Notes: generated by a model not told the origin, from the letters alone. A DNA stretch of 64,000 nucleotides from DATAEE01 sp036258175 (GCA_036258175.1 DATAEE010000345.1:30544-94543), one strand, 5' to 3'; shown: positions 8,567-17,683, counted from the stretch's first letter. Made by a program: numbers and translations.

Positions 8567-9454
8567 ATGAAGCGCGCGGCACTGACCTCCAGCACGGCGC
8601 TTGCGGTCATGGCCCTGTTCTCGGCGTCGTTGCTCGCGCAGAGCTCACCGCGAGAATCTGGAACGCCGCGCCACGGCGGCGGTGGCGGCGAACGTTCGGG
8701 CGTGGCCGTTCCGCGAGGCAGCGGCGACTCGGGCGGCAGCAGCGGCTCGAGCGTCACGAGCAGCGGAGGCGGAAGTTCCTCGTCCGCGCCGTCGTCCGGC
8801 GGCGGTGCAGTCGCCGGCCACGGACGCGATCGCGCGTCAACGCGGAGCGCGCCTGAACGGCGACACGGGCCATCGAGTTCCTCGAACGGTTCGGCGCGTT
8901 CGCGCGTGCCGTCCAGCGGCAGCGGCAGCGAACCGAACGCGATCGGTCCCGCCGACAGAGAGGCGCCACAATACGCGCGGCCTCGCGGTGACCGACCCGC
9001 CGTTAGTTCTGCCGTCCCGAGATCGACGGTACCGGGCGGACCCGTCTACCCGGTTTATCCAATCTATCCGGGCTACGGCTATGGCATTTACTATCCGGGC
9101 TACTGGGGCTTCGGCGCTTTCTACTATGACCCGTGGTTCGGGGGCGGGTACGGGTACCCGTACGGCGGCTACTACGGTGGTGGGTACGGAGGCGGTTACT
9201 CCGGAAGCGCGTACTACGGCGACTACGGAAAGCTCCGGTTGAAGGTCAAGCCACGGGAAGCGCAGGTCTACGTGGACGGTTACTTCTCGGGCGTCGTCGA
9301 TCAGTTCGACGGCGTGTTCCAGCGGCTGACGTTGCAGGCCGGCGGCCACCGCGTTGAGATTCGCGCCGACGGGTTCCAGACGCTTAGCTTCGAAGTCATG
9401 ATCGCCCCGAACGAGACGGTGACCTACTCCGGAGAGCTGAAGCCCGCTCCATAG
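8567..9454 (+). CDS. Secreted Gly/Ser/Tyr-rich protein with C-terminal PEGA domain
   Basis: 295 residues. A signal peptide (about 1-25, ending LLAQSS) precedes a Ser/Gly/Arg-rich low-complexity stretch (26-150), then a Gly/Tyr-rich segment (165-222) full of YGGGY and YPGY steps. The final ~70 residues form a PEGA domain, with LRLKVKPREAQVYVDG at its start and ETVTYSGELKPAP at its end. PEGA domains are surface-layer-like beta modules in exported proteins. The ATG at 8567 follows an AAGGAG at a good distance. Function unknown; structural or envelope role is likely. Confidence 0.8.
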   Translation: MKRAALTSSTALAVMALFSASLLAQSSPRESGTPRHGGGGGERSGVAVPRGSGDSGGSSGSSVTSSGGGSSSSAPSSGGGAVAGHGRDRASTRSAPERRHGPSSSSNGSARSRVPSSGSGSEPNAIGPADREAPQYARPRGDRPAVSSAVPRSTVPGGPVYPVYPIYPGYGYGIYYPGYWGFGAFYYDPWFGGGYGYPYGGYYGGGYGGGYSGSAYYGDYGKLRLKVKPREAQVYVDGYFSGVVDQFDGVFQRLTLQAGGHRVEIRADGFQTLSFEVMIAPNETVTYSGELKPAP

Positions 9455-9465
9455 TTGCTCACAAC

Positions 9466-9852
9466 TTGTCATCCGATCGGCGGCTCTCGCTCATCGCAGC
9501 CATCTCGGGCCTCTACGATTTCGTCGTAGGGGCCCTTCTTCTTTCAATCCCGGCGCAAGTCGCGAACTGGTTCGGCTCGCCGCCACCTTCTCCGGTCATC
9601 AACGCGAATCTGAACGGGATGTTTCTGGTCGCCGTCGGCGTCGGCTACCTGCTGCCGTATCGTGAGCCGCAGAGGTATCGTGGCTATTTGTGGGTCATGG
9701 GACCGCTGTTGAAGGGCGGAGGCGCGCTGATCTTCGTGTTGGACTATTTCTTCCGCGGATCGCCGTCCGCGTTTCTGTTGTTTGCAGCCTCGGATGGCGC
9801 GCTGGCGCTCGTGACGTGGTGGGCGCTCGTTACATCTCCGGCTAAGTCCTAA
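9466..9852 (+). CDS. Small integral membrane protein, unknown
   Basis: 128 residues with four predicted hydrophobic segments (about 8-30, 47-65, 77-95, 102-122) and a short charged loop YREPQRYRGY between the second and third. The frame begins with TTG at 9466, 11 bases after the PEGA gene stop; no earlier start is available and the next methionine would remove the first two helices. No motif identifies its role. Its end overlaps the end of the convergent membrane glycosyltransferase gene by four bases. Confidence 0.55.
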   Translation: MSSDRRLSLIAAISGLYDFVVGALLLSIPAQVANWFGSPPPSPVINANLNGMFLVAVGVGYLLPYREPQRYRGYLWVMGPLLKGGGALIFVLDYFFRGSPSAFLLFAASDGALALVTWWALVTSPAKS

Positions 9853-11531
9853 TCGTTCTCTTTGTTCGTCGCTGATCCGGCGGAGAGAGCGGGCAGCGGC
9901 TCGACCTGGAAGGTCCTTGCGTCCAGCCGGTACGCCCGTCGGTCCGGGGCAACAGCGCGAAGCTCCGCGTTTCGGGATCCGCGATCGTAGACGAGCCAGC
10001 GGGAAGCCGACGCGAGGTCCGGCTCGTTTCGCGTGAGCGCGAGATGAGGACTGTGATTGGGCGGATACGAGACGAATACGACGGCCTTTTCCGCCGGAAG
10101 GGCGTTGTCCATCGCCGACTCGACCGCCCGATGGAACGCATGTCGAGTATCGACGGCGGAACGAACCCGAACGATGTCGCTGACGCCGAGCGGCACCAGG
10201 AGCATCATGGCCGCCAGCGTTGCATTCGCCGTTGCGGCGGGCCAATGGGCCGACTCCCCCACATCTGCGTCGTTGAACTTGAGAAAGAGCCGGCCGAGCT
10301 GGCGCGCCGCGAGGTAATAGAAGATTGGAAGCACTTCGACGTAGTACACGATCCACATCGGCGAGTGCGCGAAAGAAAGATAGGCCAGTAAGAGGATGAC
10401 GATCGGGATCAGGCCGAACCGCTCGCCAGCGGTGCCGTGACGCACGGCCGCAAGTAGCAGCGCGCCGAGCACGAGACGCCACCCTTCGGCAAACCAGAAC
10501 AGGACTGCCAGAAGCCGCACGGCGAAGGCGGACGGAAGCGCCGAGAGCACATGACGCTGGTGCAGGTCGCGAGACCATTCTCCGACCGATGCGATTTCAG
10601 GCGGCAGATCCCGCATGGGCGCGGACAGATCGACGCCGAGCCCCGGCTTGTCGAAGGGAAAGTAAACCTTTGAGTAGTACGAGTAAGGATCCCGCCACCA
10701 GTCTCCAAGCGTCTGGTGATTCCAGAGCGGACCTAGCGCAAGAATCGCTCCCCCCACGGCGGCCGGAATAATCAGGGTCTTCCAGCACCTGCCAGCCACC
10801 ACCCGCCGCACCACGACAAAAGCGAGCGGCAGCGTCAGGGCGGCCATGGTCAGCGGCCGCGCGAGGAACCCCCAGGCCAGCGCGGCGGCGACGTACACGA
10901 GGTACGTCCCGCGCTCGGAGTCCAGCCAGCGCAGTGTGGCCCATCCCGCGATCATCCATGCGGCGGAGCTCGTGGTCTCCGAGAAATATGATGCGGACCA
11001 GTGCAGCGTCGGCCAGGCTGTGGTCCAGAGCCACCATGTGAGGAGCGCCACCCACTCGTTCGCCAGGCGACGCGCAATCCAGAAGGTCAGTGCTCCTGAG
11101 ATCCCCGTCAATAGCGCGGGCATCAGCCCGGGCAGGCCGAGCCAGATCCCCGGCACGAGCGTCAACGCGTGGGCCGGCGGGTATTTCGCAAACACTGCCG
11201 GCTCGATGAACACGTGCATCTGTTCGAAGAACGCCGGGATTGGGGGGGGCGGTGCAGTCCAGCGCCCGCGCGCGAAGATCTGCGCCTGCAGGAGGTAGGC
11301 ACGCTCGTCGTGGACCACGCCAGGCGCATCGAACGAACGCCACACGACACCAACAGTCGCCACCGTCAGAAGTCCCGCCGCGACCGGCGCCCAGCGGCTC
11401 TGCAACAAGGCTGAGGTCCGACCCGGAAAGACCGTCCAACTGCGACTCCGTCGCGCGATCCAGATGAAGCCGGCAAACACGAGTACCGCAAGCCCGACGG
11501 CGAGCGGCGTGACTATCGGAGGGGTGACCAT
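9849..11531 (-). CDS. Multi-spanning membrane glycosyltransferase-like protein (ArnT/PMT-like)
   Basis: 560 residues with about ten to twelve membrane segments and a periplasmic C-terminal tail. The first loop after helix 2 contains DAPGVVHDERAYLLQAQIFARG, where the acidic DE pair resembles the catalytic site of GT-C enzymes such as ArnT, and a later loop carries KYPPAHALTL. It would transfer a sugar from a polyprenyl-phosphate donor to a lipid or protein on the periplasmic side. The ATG at 11531 is preferred over a TTG at 11546. It lies behind a methyltransferase and a family 2 glycosyltransferase that could make the donor. Confidence 0.65.
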   Translation of the reverse strand: MVTPPIVTPLAVGLAVLVFAGFIWIARRSRSWTVFPGRTSALLQSRWAPVAAGLLTVATVGVVWRSFDAPGVVHDERAYLLQAQIFARGRWTAPPPPIPAFFEQMHVFIEPAVFAKYPPAHALTLVPGIWLGLPGLMPALLTGISGALTFWIARRLANEWVALLTWWLWTTAWPTLHWSASYFSETTSSAAWMIAGWATLRWLDSERGTYLVYVAAALAWGFLARPLTMAALTLPLAFVVVRRVVAGRCWKTLIIPAAVGGAILALGPLWNHQTLGDWWRDPYSYYSKVYFPFDKPGLGVDLSAPMRDLPPEIASVGEWSRDLHQRHVLSALPSAFAVRLLAVLFWFAEGWRLVLGALLLAAVRHGTAGERFGLIPIVILLLAYLSFAHSPMWIVYYVEVLPIFYYLAARQLGRLFLKFNDADVGESAHWPAATANATLAAMMLLVPLGVSDIVRVRSAVDTRHAFHRAVESAMDNALPAEKAVVFVSYPPNHSPHLALTRNEPDLASASRWLVYDRGSRNAELRAVAPDRRAYRLDARTFQVEPLPALSAGSATNKEND

Positions 11532-12217
11532 TCGCTCTTCTGGCAAAGAACCAGGTACTGCGCGCCGGCGGGAACCCGCACGAGATGCGCTTCGAGCGGC
11601 CGCAACGCGGCGAGCGCCCGCGGGAAGAGAAACAGGAAATCGGTCCCGAGCGGACGGAACCCGGCCTGGACGAGCACCCGGCGCGCCGCGGGAGCGGAGA
11701 TCAGCTTCGCGTCGCGATCAAAGGGTATACGGCTCATGACGAGACGCGTGCCGGGATTCCACGGATTGTTCTCCCAGAAGGCGAAGTAGCCGCCGGGACC
11801 AAGCGATCGTCGGATCAAGCCGAGCGCTTCCGACCGCCGCGCCGGCTCGATGTGGTGGAAGACACCGTTGCAATAAGCGACGTCGAAGGGACCTGAAGCC
11901 TCGACATCCTGGATCGTCCTGAACTCCAATCGAGGATCCGGATGATCGCGACGCGCGATCGCGAGGATCTTCCGGGACACATCGGCGCCGACGACGACTT
12001 CCGCGCCGAGCTGCTCGAGCAGTTCTCCGCCTGTGCCGCCGGTTCCACATCCGAAGTCGAGTAGCCGGCGGGGCCGCGCGCCGAGCTCTGCCAGGCGACG
12101 TGCCGTCCACCGGACGCGCTCCCGCGCGAAGTGCTCCTTTGATTCGCCGGAGATCGACAACCCCTTCTCGAGCGCCTCGTCGTACTGCAGGGCGTAGGCG
12201 TCGAACTCCGAACTCAT
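11513..12217 (-). CDS. Class I SAM-dependent methyltransferase
   Basis: 234 residues. The SAM-binding motif I is LLDFGCGTGG (52-61); VVVGADVSRKILAIAR follows as motif II and GPFDVAYCNGVFHHIEP as motif IV, a Methyltransf_11/UbiE-like fold. The frame is open much further upstream, but the ATG at 12217 overlaps the stop of the upstream glycosyltransferase as TGATG and begins MSSEFDAYALQYDEAL, a typical start for this family. It probably methylates a sugar or lipid-linked intermediate in this three-gene glycosylation cluster; the substrate is not deducible. Confidence 0.85.
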   Translation of the reverse strand: MSSEFDAYALQYDEALEKGLSISGESKEHFARERVRWTARRLAELGARPRRLLDFGCGTGGTGGELLEQLGAEVVVGADVSRKILAIARRDHPDPRLEFRTIQDVEASGPFDVAYCNGVFHHIEPARRSEALGLIRRSLGPGGYFAFWENNPWNPGTRLVMSRIPFDRDAKLISAPAARRVLVQAGFRPLGTDFLFLFPRALAALRPLEAHLVRVPAGAQYLVLCQKSEWSPLR

Positions 12218-13398
12218 CAGCGGCGTCGCAGGTCCAGCAAACTCAGGACGAAGAACGAGAGGATGGTCTGGTAACCCAACACGGCGAGCGTGACTCCGGG
12301 CACGACCAGCCGCATGGTCTCGGCGTAGTTCAGACGGCCGAAGTCCCGAACGCGCCATTCGTTCACCGCGGCGGCCAGCATCACGACGCCGACGGCGACC
12401 GTGGTCACGCCGATGACAAGTCCACGCTCGAGCGAGAACAGCTTCAAGAAGCGATCGACGCGCGGATCGGCAGGCAGCAGGTGTTCGGTGATGGCGAATG
12501 CCTTCGCAATCAGTGAGAAAAGCATGCTCTGGTATCCGCAGATGACCGCCAGGCTGGCGAACAGCAGCGTGTGCGCGTCGAACGTCATGCGCCCCAGCGT
12601 CAAGCCAGGCATCGCGAGCGTATATCCGGCAAGGCCGGCCACGACCAGGATCAGGCCGGGCCGGAAAAACAACCGGCGTGGCGTGCACATCAGGAAAAAC
12701 CGCAAAGTCCTCCACCCGTCGCGAAAGGTCTTGAGGTGTGGTGGGTGACTCTTCCGGCCGTCGGGGTGCAACGTGATCGGCACTTCGGCGATCCGGGCCT
12801 GCGCCAGGCTGGCCTTGATGATCATCTCGGTCGCGAATTCCATGCCGGTGCAGCGCTGATCGAGCCGCTGATACAGTTCCTTCGTGAAGCCGCGGAGGCC
12901 GCAGTAGATGTCGTGGACCGGCGCGCGAAACCAGGTCCGCGCGATGCGCGAGAACATCGGGTTGCCCAGCCACCGGTGCAGCCGCGGCATGGCGCCGGGC
13001 AGCACACGGCCGCCGCCCGATTCGAGCCGGCACCCTTGGACCAAGTCGTATCCTTCGCGGAGACGCTCGACGAATTTCGGCACTTCGCCGAAGTCGTAGC
13101 TGTCGTCCGCATCACCCATGATGATGAATCGACCGCGCGCGGCGTCGATCCCGCCCATCAATGCGGCGCCGTAGCCTCGGGCCGTTACCGGTACCACCCG
13201 CGCCCCCTCATTACGAGCAATCGCGGGAGAGTCGTCCGTGCTGCCGTTGTCGGCGACGATCACTTCGCCGGCGATGCTGGCCCCCTCCATCCCGCGCCGC
13301 GCCTTCCGGATGCAGCTGGCCAGCGTGTCGGCCTCGTTCAGGCAGGGCATGACGACCGACAACTCGACAACGCGCAGTGCAGATCCGTGAACGGACAT
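12217..13398 (-). CDS. Family 2 glycosyltransferase with membrane C-terminus (DPM1/GtrB-like)
   Basis: 393 residues. The GT-A domain has LSVVMPCLNEADTL (13-26), VIVADNGSTDD (47-55 region) and the metal-binding DADDS (96-100). After about residue 245 four hydrophobic helices follow, as in polyprenyl-phosphate glucosyl/mannosyl synthases. It probably loads a sugar onto polyprenyl phosphate for use by the membrane glycosyltransferase at the end of the cluster. The frame opens earlier, at 13506, but the ATG at 13398 begins just before the conserved domain and has AGGG upstream. Confidence 0.88.
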   Translation of the reverse strand: MSVHGSALRVVELSVVMPCLNEADTLASCIRKARRGMEGASIAGEVIVADNGSTDDSPAIARNEGARVVPVTARGYGAALMGGIDAARGRFIIMGDADDSYDFGEVPKFVERLREGYDLVQGCRLESGGGRVLPGAMPRLHRWLGNPMFSRIARTWFRAPVHDIYCGLRGFTKELYQRLDQRCTGMEFATEMIIKASLAQARIAEVPITLHPDGRKSHPPHLKTFRDGWRTLRFFLMCTPRRLFFRPGLILVVAGLAGYTLAMPGLTLGRMTFDAHTLLFASLAVICGYQSMLFSLIAKAFAITEHLLPADPRVDRFLKLFSLERGLVIGVTTVAVGVVMLAAAVNEWRVRDFGRLNYAETMRLVVPGVTLAVLGYQTILSFFVLSLLDLRRR

Positions 13399-13465
13399 GC
13401 CCTGATGACACCTCTCGTTAAGTTGTCGGACGGAGTGGGAGCCTTCGGTAGAGACGATTGCTCGT

Positions 13466-14854
13466 CTAGGACGGGCGCCGGTTCGTCGCGCGCCGCCCTC
13501 GTGCAAACCAGAGGTACAGCGGAATCCCCGCGGCCATGATCAGGAGTCCGGCGCCCGATGTGCGAGGATCTCTCACAATCGCGTTCAGGACGATGAGGAC
13601 GCTCGCCACCGCAAAAATCCCTGGAACGATCGGATAACCCAGCGCTTTGAAAGGCCGCGGTGTGTTCGGCTCGCGCGCTCGGAGCACGAACAGCGCGACG
13701 ACCGCGACGCCCGCAAACAACACCACCGCGAAGCCGGTGTAGCGGCCCAACGCATCGGCGCTTCCAGAGAGCACGAGCACCGCGCTCCAGACCGACTGGG
13801 CAATGATGGATTTCGCGGGCGTTTGATAGCGCGGATGAATCTCCGCGGCAGGCGGTAGAAACACGCCATCGCGCGCCATCGCGTAGTAGACGCGCGGTCC
13901 GGCGATCGTCATCGCGCTGATGCTGGCGGCCAGACTCACGAGCGACACGATTCCCAGGATGTCGCCTGCCCGTTCGCCGAGCAGCCGTTCAGCGATGACG
14001 TCGAGCACGCTGCCCTTCACGGCTGCGAGTTGATCGATTGGCAGAACGTACAGGTACAGCACATTCAACAGCACGTAGATGACGACGACTGCGGCCGTTC
14101 CGACCGCGAGTGCGATCGGAACGTTACGCGATGGATCGCGAATTTCCTCGGCGACGTACGACGCAGCGTTCCAGCCTGAATACGCGAACATCACCGGCAC
14201 GAGTGCGAGCAGCCATGATGTGGGGGAGACCGGCCCAGCGGCGACTTGGACGTTCGCCATCGACCCGCTACCGAACGACAGGCCGACAACGATGAACAGA
14301 AGCAGTGCCGTGACTTTCAACGCGGCCAGAATGTTGCCGACGACGCGGCCCGGCCCGACTCCACGGATGTGAATCGCGGCCATCAGCGCGATGATGGCGA
14401 TGGCCACCAGCGTCTGAGCGGAAAACGTCAAGGGTATCCACGGCAACGGGACAACGAACCACGGCTCGCTCGTCACTGTACCCGCCGGCATGAATCGCAC
14501 GAGATAGAACGCGAAGATCATCGCGGTCGTGGCGATCGCACCGGAGAACCCGGCGACAAACGACGTCCATCCGGTCAGGAAGGCTGCCGGGCGGCCGAAC
14601 GCCGCGTCCAGGTACACGTATTCGCCGCCCGCTTTCGGACGCATGACGGCGAGCTCGGCGTACGCCATCGCGCCGGCAAACGCGAGTGCGCCGCCTGCGG
14701 CCCACACCGCGAGGAACGGCCACGGGCTCGGCACGGTCGCGGCAATCCCGGGCGAAAAAAACAGAATGCCGCCGCCGATGACGTTGGAGACGATGATCGC
14801 GGCCGCGTCGTACGGACCGAGGCGACGCTTGAGAGAAGGCTGTGTCGTCGTCAA
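13466..14854 (-). CDS. APC-superfamily amino acid permease
   Basis: 462 residues, about twelve helices. Helix 1 carries NVIGGGILFFSPGIAA, the unwound substrate-binding glycine motif of the APC fold, and KAGGEYVYLDAAFG is the usual loop after helix 2, as in LAT/AdiC-type exchangers. It transports amino acids across the inner membrane; the substrate is unknown. The frame begins with TTG at 14854, six bases after the lipoprotein gene stop. A second, different APC permease is encoded at 46118-47608. Confidence 0.85.
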   Translation of the reverse strand: MTTTQPSLKRRLGPYDAAAIIVSNVIGGGILFFSPGIAATVPSPWPFLAVWAAGGALAFAGAMAYAELAVMRPKAGGEYVYLDAAFGRPAAFLTGWTSFVAGFSGAIATTAMIFAFYLVRFMPAGTVTSEPWFVVPLPWIPLTFSAQTLVAIAIIALMAAIHIRGVGPGRVVGNILAALKVTALLLFIVVGLSFGSGSMANVQVAAGPVSPTSWLLALVPVMFAYSGWNAASYVAEEIRDPSRNVPIALAVGTAAVVVIYVLLNVLYLYVLPIDQLAAVKGSVLDVIAERLLGERAGDILGIVSLVSLAASISAMTIAGPRVYYAMARDGVFLPPAAEIHPRYQTPAKSIIAQSVWSAVLVLSGSADALGRYTGFAVVLFAGVAVVALFVLRAREPNTPRPFKALGYPIVPGIFAVASVLIVLNAIVRDPRTSGAGLLIMAAGIPLYLWFARGRRATNRRPS

Positions 14855-14860
14855 GCGCCG

Positions 14861-15355
14861 CTAGTTTGTCAGAAGTTGGCGCTCGACAGGGAATTCAGCG
14901 AGCTGCACCCACTGGTTGGAGGCGTGCTTGACCTGGATGCGGACGCGCGCATCCTGGAACCGGCTGTTCTGCAGCATCTCGGCTCGAGGCTGTTCGCCGG
15001 TATAGCCATGCTTGGCACGGACGACGAAACGGTCCGACGCCTGGCCCGGTGGAAGCCCGCTGCTGCCGATCCCGCGCAGATAGGTGTCATCCTCCCAGTC
15101 AGGCGGAACGACAAAGATGATGTTGAGCTGGACGCTGCCGACCTGCTGGGCGGCGGCGTTCTTCAGCTTGAACGCGATCGACGGCACGAGCTTGTTCTTG
15201 CCGTCGACGATCCCGGCGTCGAACCAGCCGGTCGTGACCTCGGTGACCTGCAGAGCCTGCTTGACGTCGACGCGAGGGCCGCAGCTGATCGAACCGGCCA
15301 CCGCCACAGCAGCCGCCACCGCCGCCAACCACCGCGCGTGGGAGGGGGCCCGCAT
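14861..15355 (-). CDS. Putative lipoprotein, unknown
   Basis: 164 residues. The ATG at 15355 gives a basic start (MRAPSHARWL), a long alanine/valine hydrophobic core and a lipobox GSISC, so the mature protein starts at that cysteine. The rest is beta-rich, includes VVPPDWEDDTYLRGIGSSGL, and resembles no family I can name. It lies 16 bases after a signal-peptide protein and just before a permease, in the operon headed by an ECF sigma/anti-sigma pair, suggesting an envelope-stress or export-linked role by context only. Confidence 0.6.
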   Translation of the reverse strand: MRAPSHARWLAAVAAAVAVAGSISCGPRVDVKQALQVTEVTTGWFDAGIVDGKNKLVPSIAFKLKNAAAQQVGSVQLNIIFVVPPDWEDDTYLRGIGSSGLPPGQASDRFVVRAKHGYTGEQPRAEMLQNSRFQDARVRIQVKHASNQWVQLAEFPVERQLLTN

Positions 15356-15371
15356 GACGCGCGATTCTAGA

Positions 15372-16205
15372 TCAGAACTGCCGGACCTCCACACGTTTTC
15401 GTGCCTCTTCCAGCGTCAGCGTCTTGGCCTGGAACGCCGCCAGATCGCTTCCCTTGACGCGGATGATGAGTGTCGCAGGATCGTAGTTTTCGGCCGGTGA
15501 CAGCGGGCCTTCCGCGTCGCGCGCGGCGACCGTCAGCCACTCGTCGGTCTCGAGTGCCATGACGCCGCCATACTCGAGCATGGCGTCGATCAGCGCGTTC
15601 TTGATGGTTTCCGTGTAGAGCAGATCGGGATCGGCCGGCGGCGCGGCGGGTACGGGGAGCGGCGGCGCGCTCGGCGCGGCCGGAGCTCCCGCGTCGGCCA
15701 CATCAGCAGCCGTCACCGGCCGGGCATCGTCGCCGCGCACCTGCCGCTGCGTGGGTGCGACCTGGGCCTCGAGCCGGCGCAGCCATTGATTCAACGCGAC
15801 CTTCATGCGCTCGTCGGACAGGCGCTGGAATTCACGCCGGCCTTCCTCGAACATCCGCCGCGTGGCGGCGAAGTCCGGCTCGAGCGTTCGCATGATGGCA
15901 AGCGCGCTTTCGCGCATGGCAGGAATCTCGACGTCGAAGAAGAGGCCGTAGCCGTCGAGCGCGAATCCTCGCGCGCGCGCCGCGCCGCTCAGGAAGAGAA
16001 GGTTCTGACCGACCGGCTGGAGTTGACGGCTGACCTGGCCTGCACCGTGGGTGACGGCGCCAACGAGCGCCCCCTCCATCACGCGAACCTGATAGCGGCG
16101 CTTCGACTGCGCGTCGGCCTGCGACGGCGGCGTCTGCGCCATGGCAACCGAGGAAAATGCGAGCGCAGCAACACCCAGCGCCGCGCGCATCATCACTTTG
16201 CTCAT
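15372..16205 (-). CDS. Exported protein of unknown function
   Basis: 277 residues from the ATG at 16205, which follows an AAAGG ribosome site; ATG 16220 is an alternative. A signal peptide ends VAMAQTPPSQ. The mature part has a helical region (about 85-165) with AALNQWLRRLE-type phrases, a proline/alanine linker (180-200) and a C-terminal domain (205-277) ending TLTLEEARKRVEVRQF. No known domain recognised. It follows the anti-sigma gene by 64 bases and may be a target or sensor partner of that sigma system. Confidence 0.65.
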   Translation of the reverse strand: MSKVMMRAALGVAALAFSSVAMAQTPPSQADAQSKRRYQVRVMEGALVGAVTHGAGQVSRQLQPVGQNLLFLSGAARARGFALDGYGLFFDVEIPAMRESALAIMRTLEPDFAATRRMFEEGRREFQRLSDERMKVALNQWLRRLEAQVAPTQRQVRGDDARPVTAADVADAGAPAAPSAPPLPVPAAPPADPDLLYTETIKNALIDAMLEYGGVMALETDEWLTVAARDAEGPLSPAENYDPATLIIRVKGSDLAAFQAKTLTLEEARKRVEVRQF

Positions 16206-16223
16206 AACCTTTTGACCCATTGC

Positions 16224-16241
16224 GTCCGGCTTTAGCCGGAC
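16224..16241. repeat. GTCCGGC palindromic hairpin
   Basis: Perfect 7-base inverted repeat GTCCGGC/GCCGGAC around a TTTA loop, lying between the anti-sigma gene and the exported protein start. The same stem sequence recurs at 23114-23131. It looks like a dispersed REP-like palindrome and could form an RNA hairpin in the transcript. Confidence 0.6.
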
Positions 16242-16269
16242 TTCGTTGAGAACTCTCATGTGATCCTCG

Positions 16270-17016
16270 TTACCGCGGCTGCTGCGACGACACTCTAACG
16301 AGGTGATTCACCATTTCGCGATCGGCGGCGCCCGAGCGCTCGAGCTGACCCAGCCCGTACTGAATGCGCAAGAGATCTGTCTGACGCTGCCGGTCGAAGT
16401 CGCGAAGAACCTGCGCCAGCCGCAAGGCAAGCTCGCGCTGCTGCTTCGTTTCGCTCTCGCCGATCATCGTCCGCACACGCCGCAGCACATTGTCTGACTC
16501 ATTCGTCGCGGCTGCTGACACGCGAGGCGCCGGTTCTTTCGCCGCGAACTCGTCGCGCAGACGACGCTCGAAGCTCGTCAACTCGGCACGCCAGTCCGGC
16601 TGCGAAGTAACGACCGGCGTGGCCGCCCGAGTTTCAACCGGAGCCGCGACGGTGCGGCCCCACCCCGTACGGACCGTCAGCCCATCAGCGTCGTAGCTCA
16701 CCTCGAGGTTCGCGATCGCGGCTGCCGCCGCAAGAACGAGCGTCGCTGCGGCGGCGAGTCCCCATGCGGGCATGATCCAGCGCCGCGGAGGCGCTGCTGT
16801 CTGCGCGCGATCCGCGATCGTGAAGCCGAGATCGCGCTCGGGCGGCGCCCACGCCGGCAGCTCGATCCTGACCGCGCGCAGCGCATTGACCTCCGCGCGG
16901 CATTCGCTGCACCGGGCGAGGTGCGCCTCGATTCGATTCCGCTCGACCGCGTCGATCTCATCGTAGAGATAGGCGACGATCGCTTCCTTGCTTTCACATT
17001 CGACTGGCATCGTCAT
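16270..17016 (-). CDS. Anti-sigma factor with N-terminal zinc finger
   Basis: 248 residues. The zinc-binding anti-sigma motif HxxxCxxC is seen as EAHLARCSECR (His32, Cys36, Cys39). One membrane segment follows near 82-105, then a periplasmic domain ending in a helical region with many arginines and glutamines. Such proteins hold the partner ECF sigma factor inactive at the membrane until an envelope signal arrives. Its ATG overlaps the sigma gene stop (ATGA), the classic arrangement. Confidence 0.88.
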   Translation of the reverse strand: MTMPVECESKEAIVAYLYDEIDAVERNRIEAHLARCSECRAEVNALRAVRIELPAWAPPERDLGFTIADRAQTAAPPRRWIMPAWGLAAAATLVLAAAAAIANLEVSYDADGLTVRTGWGRTVAAPVETRAATPVVTSQPDWRAELTSFERRLRDEFAAKEPAPRVSAAATNESDNVLRRVRTMIGESETKQQRELALRLAQVLRDFDRQRQTDLLRIQYGLGQLERSGAADREMVNHLVRVSSQQPR

Positions 17017-17582
17017 AATGATTGTCCGTCGGCCTGCAGCGTGCGCCGCAGAACCGACAACCCCTGATACAAACGCGTCTTTACCGTACTCAGCGGGCAG
17101 TCCAGCAGATCGGCAATCTCCTGGAACGTGAGCCCGTGATACTCCTTCAAGATGATGGCCGTCCGCTGCTCCTCAGGTAGCAGGGCCATCGCCTTTGCGA
17201 CCGCGCGGCTCATCTCGCGGCGCGCAACCAGCGTCTCGATCGACTCCGCCGGTTCTTGTTCGGCCGCGAGATCGAGCAGATCGACCCCCTCTGGCGCCTG
17301 CGCGATTGGCGCGCGGCGTTCGCGCCGAATCCAATCGCGGCACAGGTTGAGCGCAATCCTGTACAACCACGAGGAGAACTTCGCCTGTCCCCTGAAACCG
17401 CGGAGGGCGCGGAAGGCGCGAAGGAAGGTTTCCTGGCAGACATCCCGCGCGTCTTCCTCGCGGCCGATCACGCGGTATGCGAGCGCGAAAATCGGCCGTT
17501 CCCAGCGCAGAATTAGCTGGTTGAAGCTATCGACGTCCCCTCCGATAGAGCGGGCGACGAGCTCCTCGTCCGTCCAGGCCAT
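17013..17582 (-). CDS. ECF-family RNA polymerase sigma factor
   Basis: 189 residues. Region 2 has FNQLILRWERPIFALAYRV and ARDVCQETFLRAFRALRGF with FSSWLYRIALNLCRDWIRR; region 4 has ALLPEEQRTAIILKEYHGLTFQEIA and STVKTRLYQG. This is the RpoE-like group 4 architecture. It directs polymerase to stress or envelope genes when released by the overlapping anti-sigma factor. Start ATG at 17582 reads MAWTDEELVARSI. The gene is divergent from the histidine kinase at 17684. Confidence 0.93.
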   Translation of the reverse strand: MAWTDEELVARSIGGDVDSFNQLILRWERPIFALAYRVIGREEDARDVCQETFLRAFRALRGFRGQAKFSSWLYRIALNLCRDWIRRERRAPIAQAPEGVDLLDLAAEQEPAESIETLVARREMSRAVAKAMALLPEEQRTAIILKEYHGLTFQEIADLLDCPLSTVKTRLYQGLSVLRRTLQADGQSL

Positions 17583-17653
17583 GCGTGAGCGCGCTCAATA
17601 AGGTTAGACGCGGGGGACCCCCGGCCGGCCGGGTGTCCTACAAAGTCCCATTC

Positions 17654-17662
17654 TGCTACAAT
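17654..17662 (+). promoter_or_regulatory. Extended -10 promoter, TGCTACAAT, for the GAF histidine kinase gene
   Basis: The TGC plus TACAAT arrangement is a strong extended -10; there is no clear -35 at 17 bases. The expected transcription start, near 17669, would leave a leader of about 15 bases before ATG 17684. Confidence 0.5.
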
Positions 17663-17683
17663 CCGGCCGTCCTTCAGCGACAA

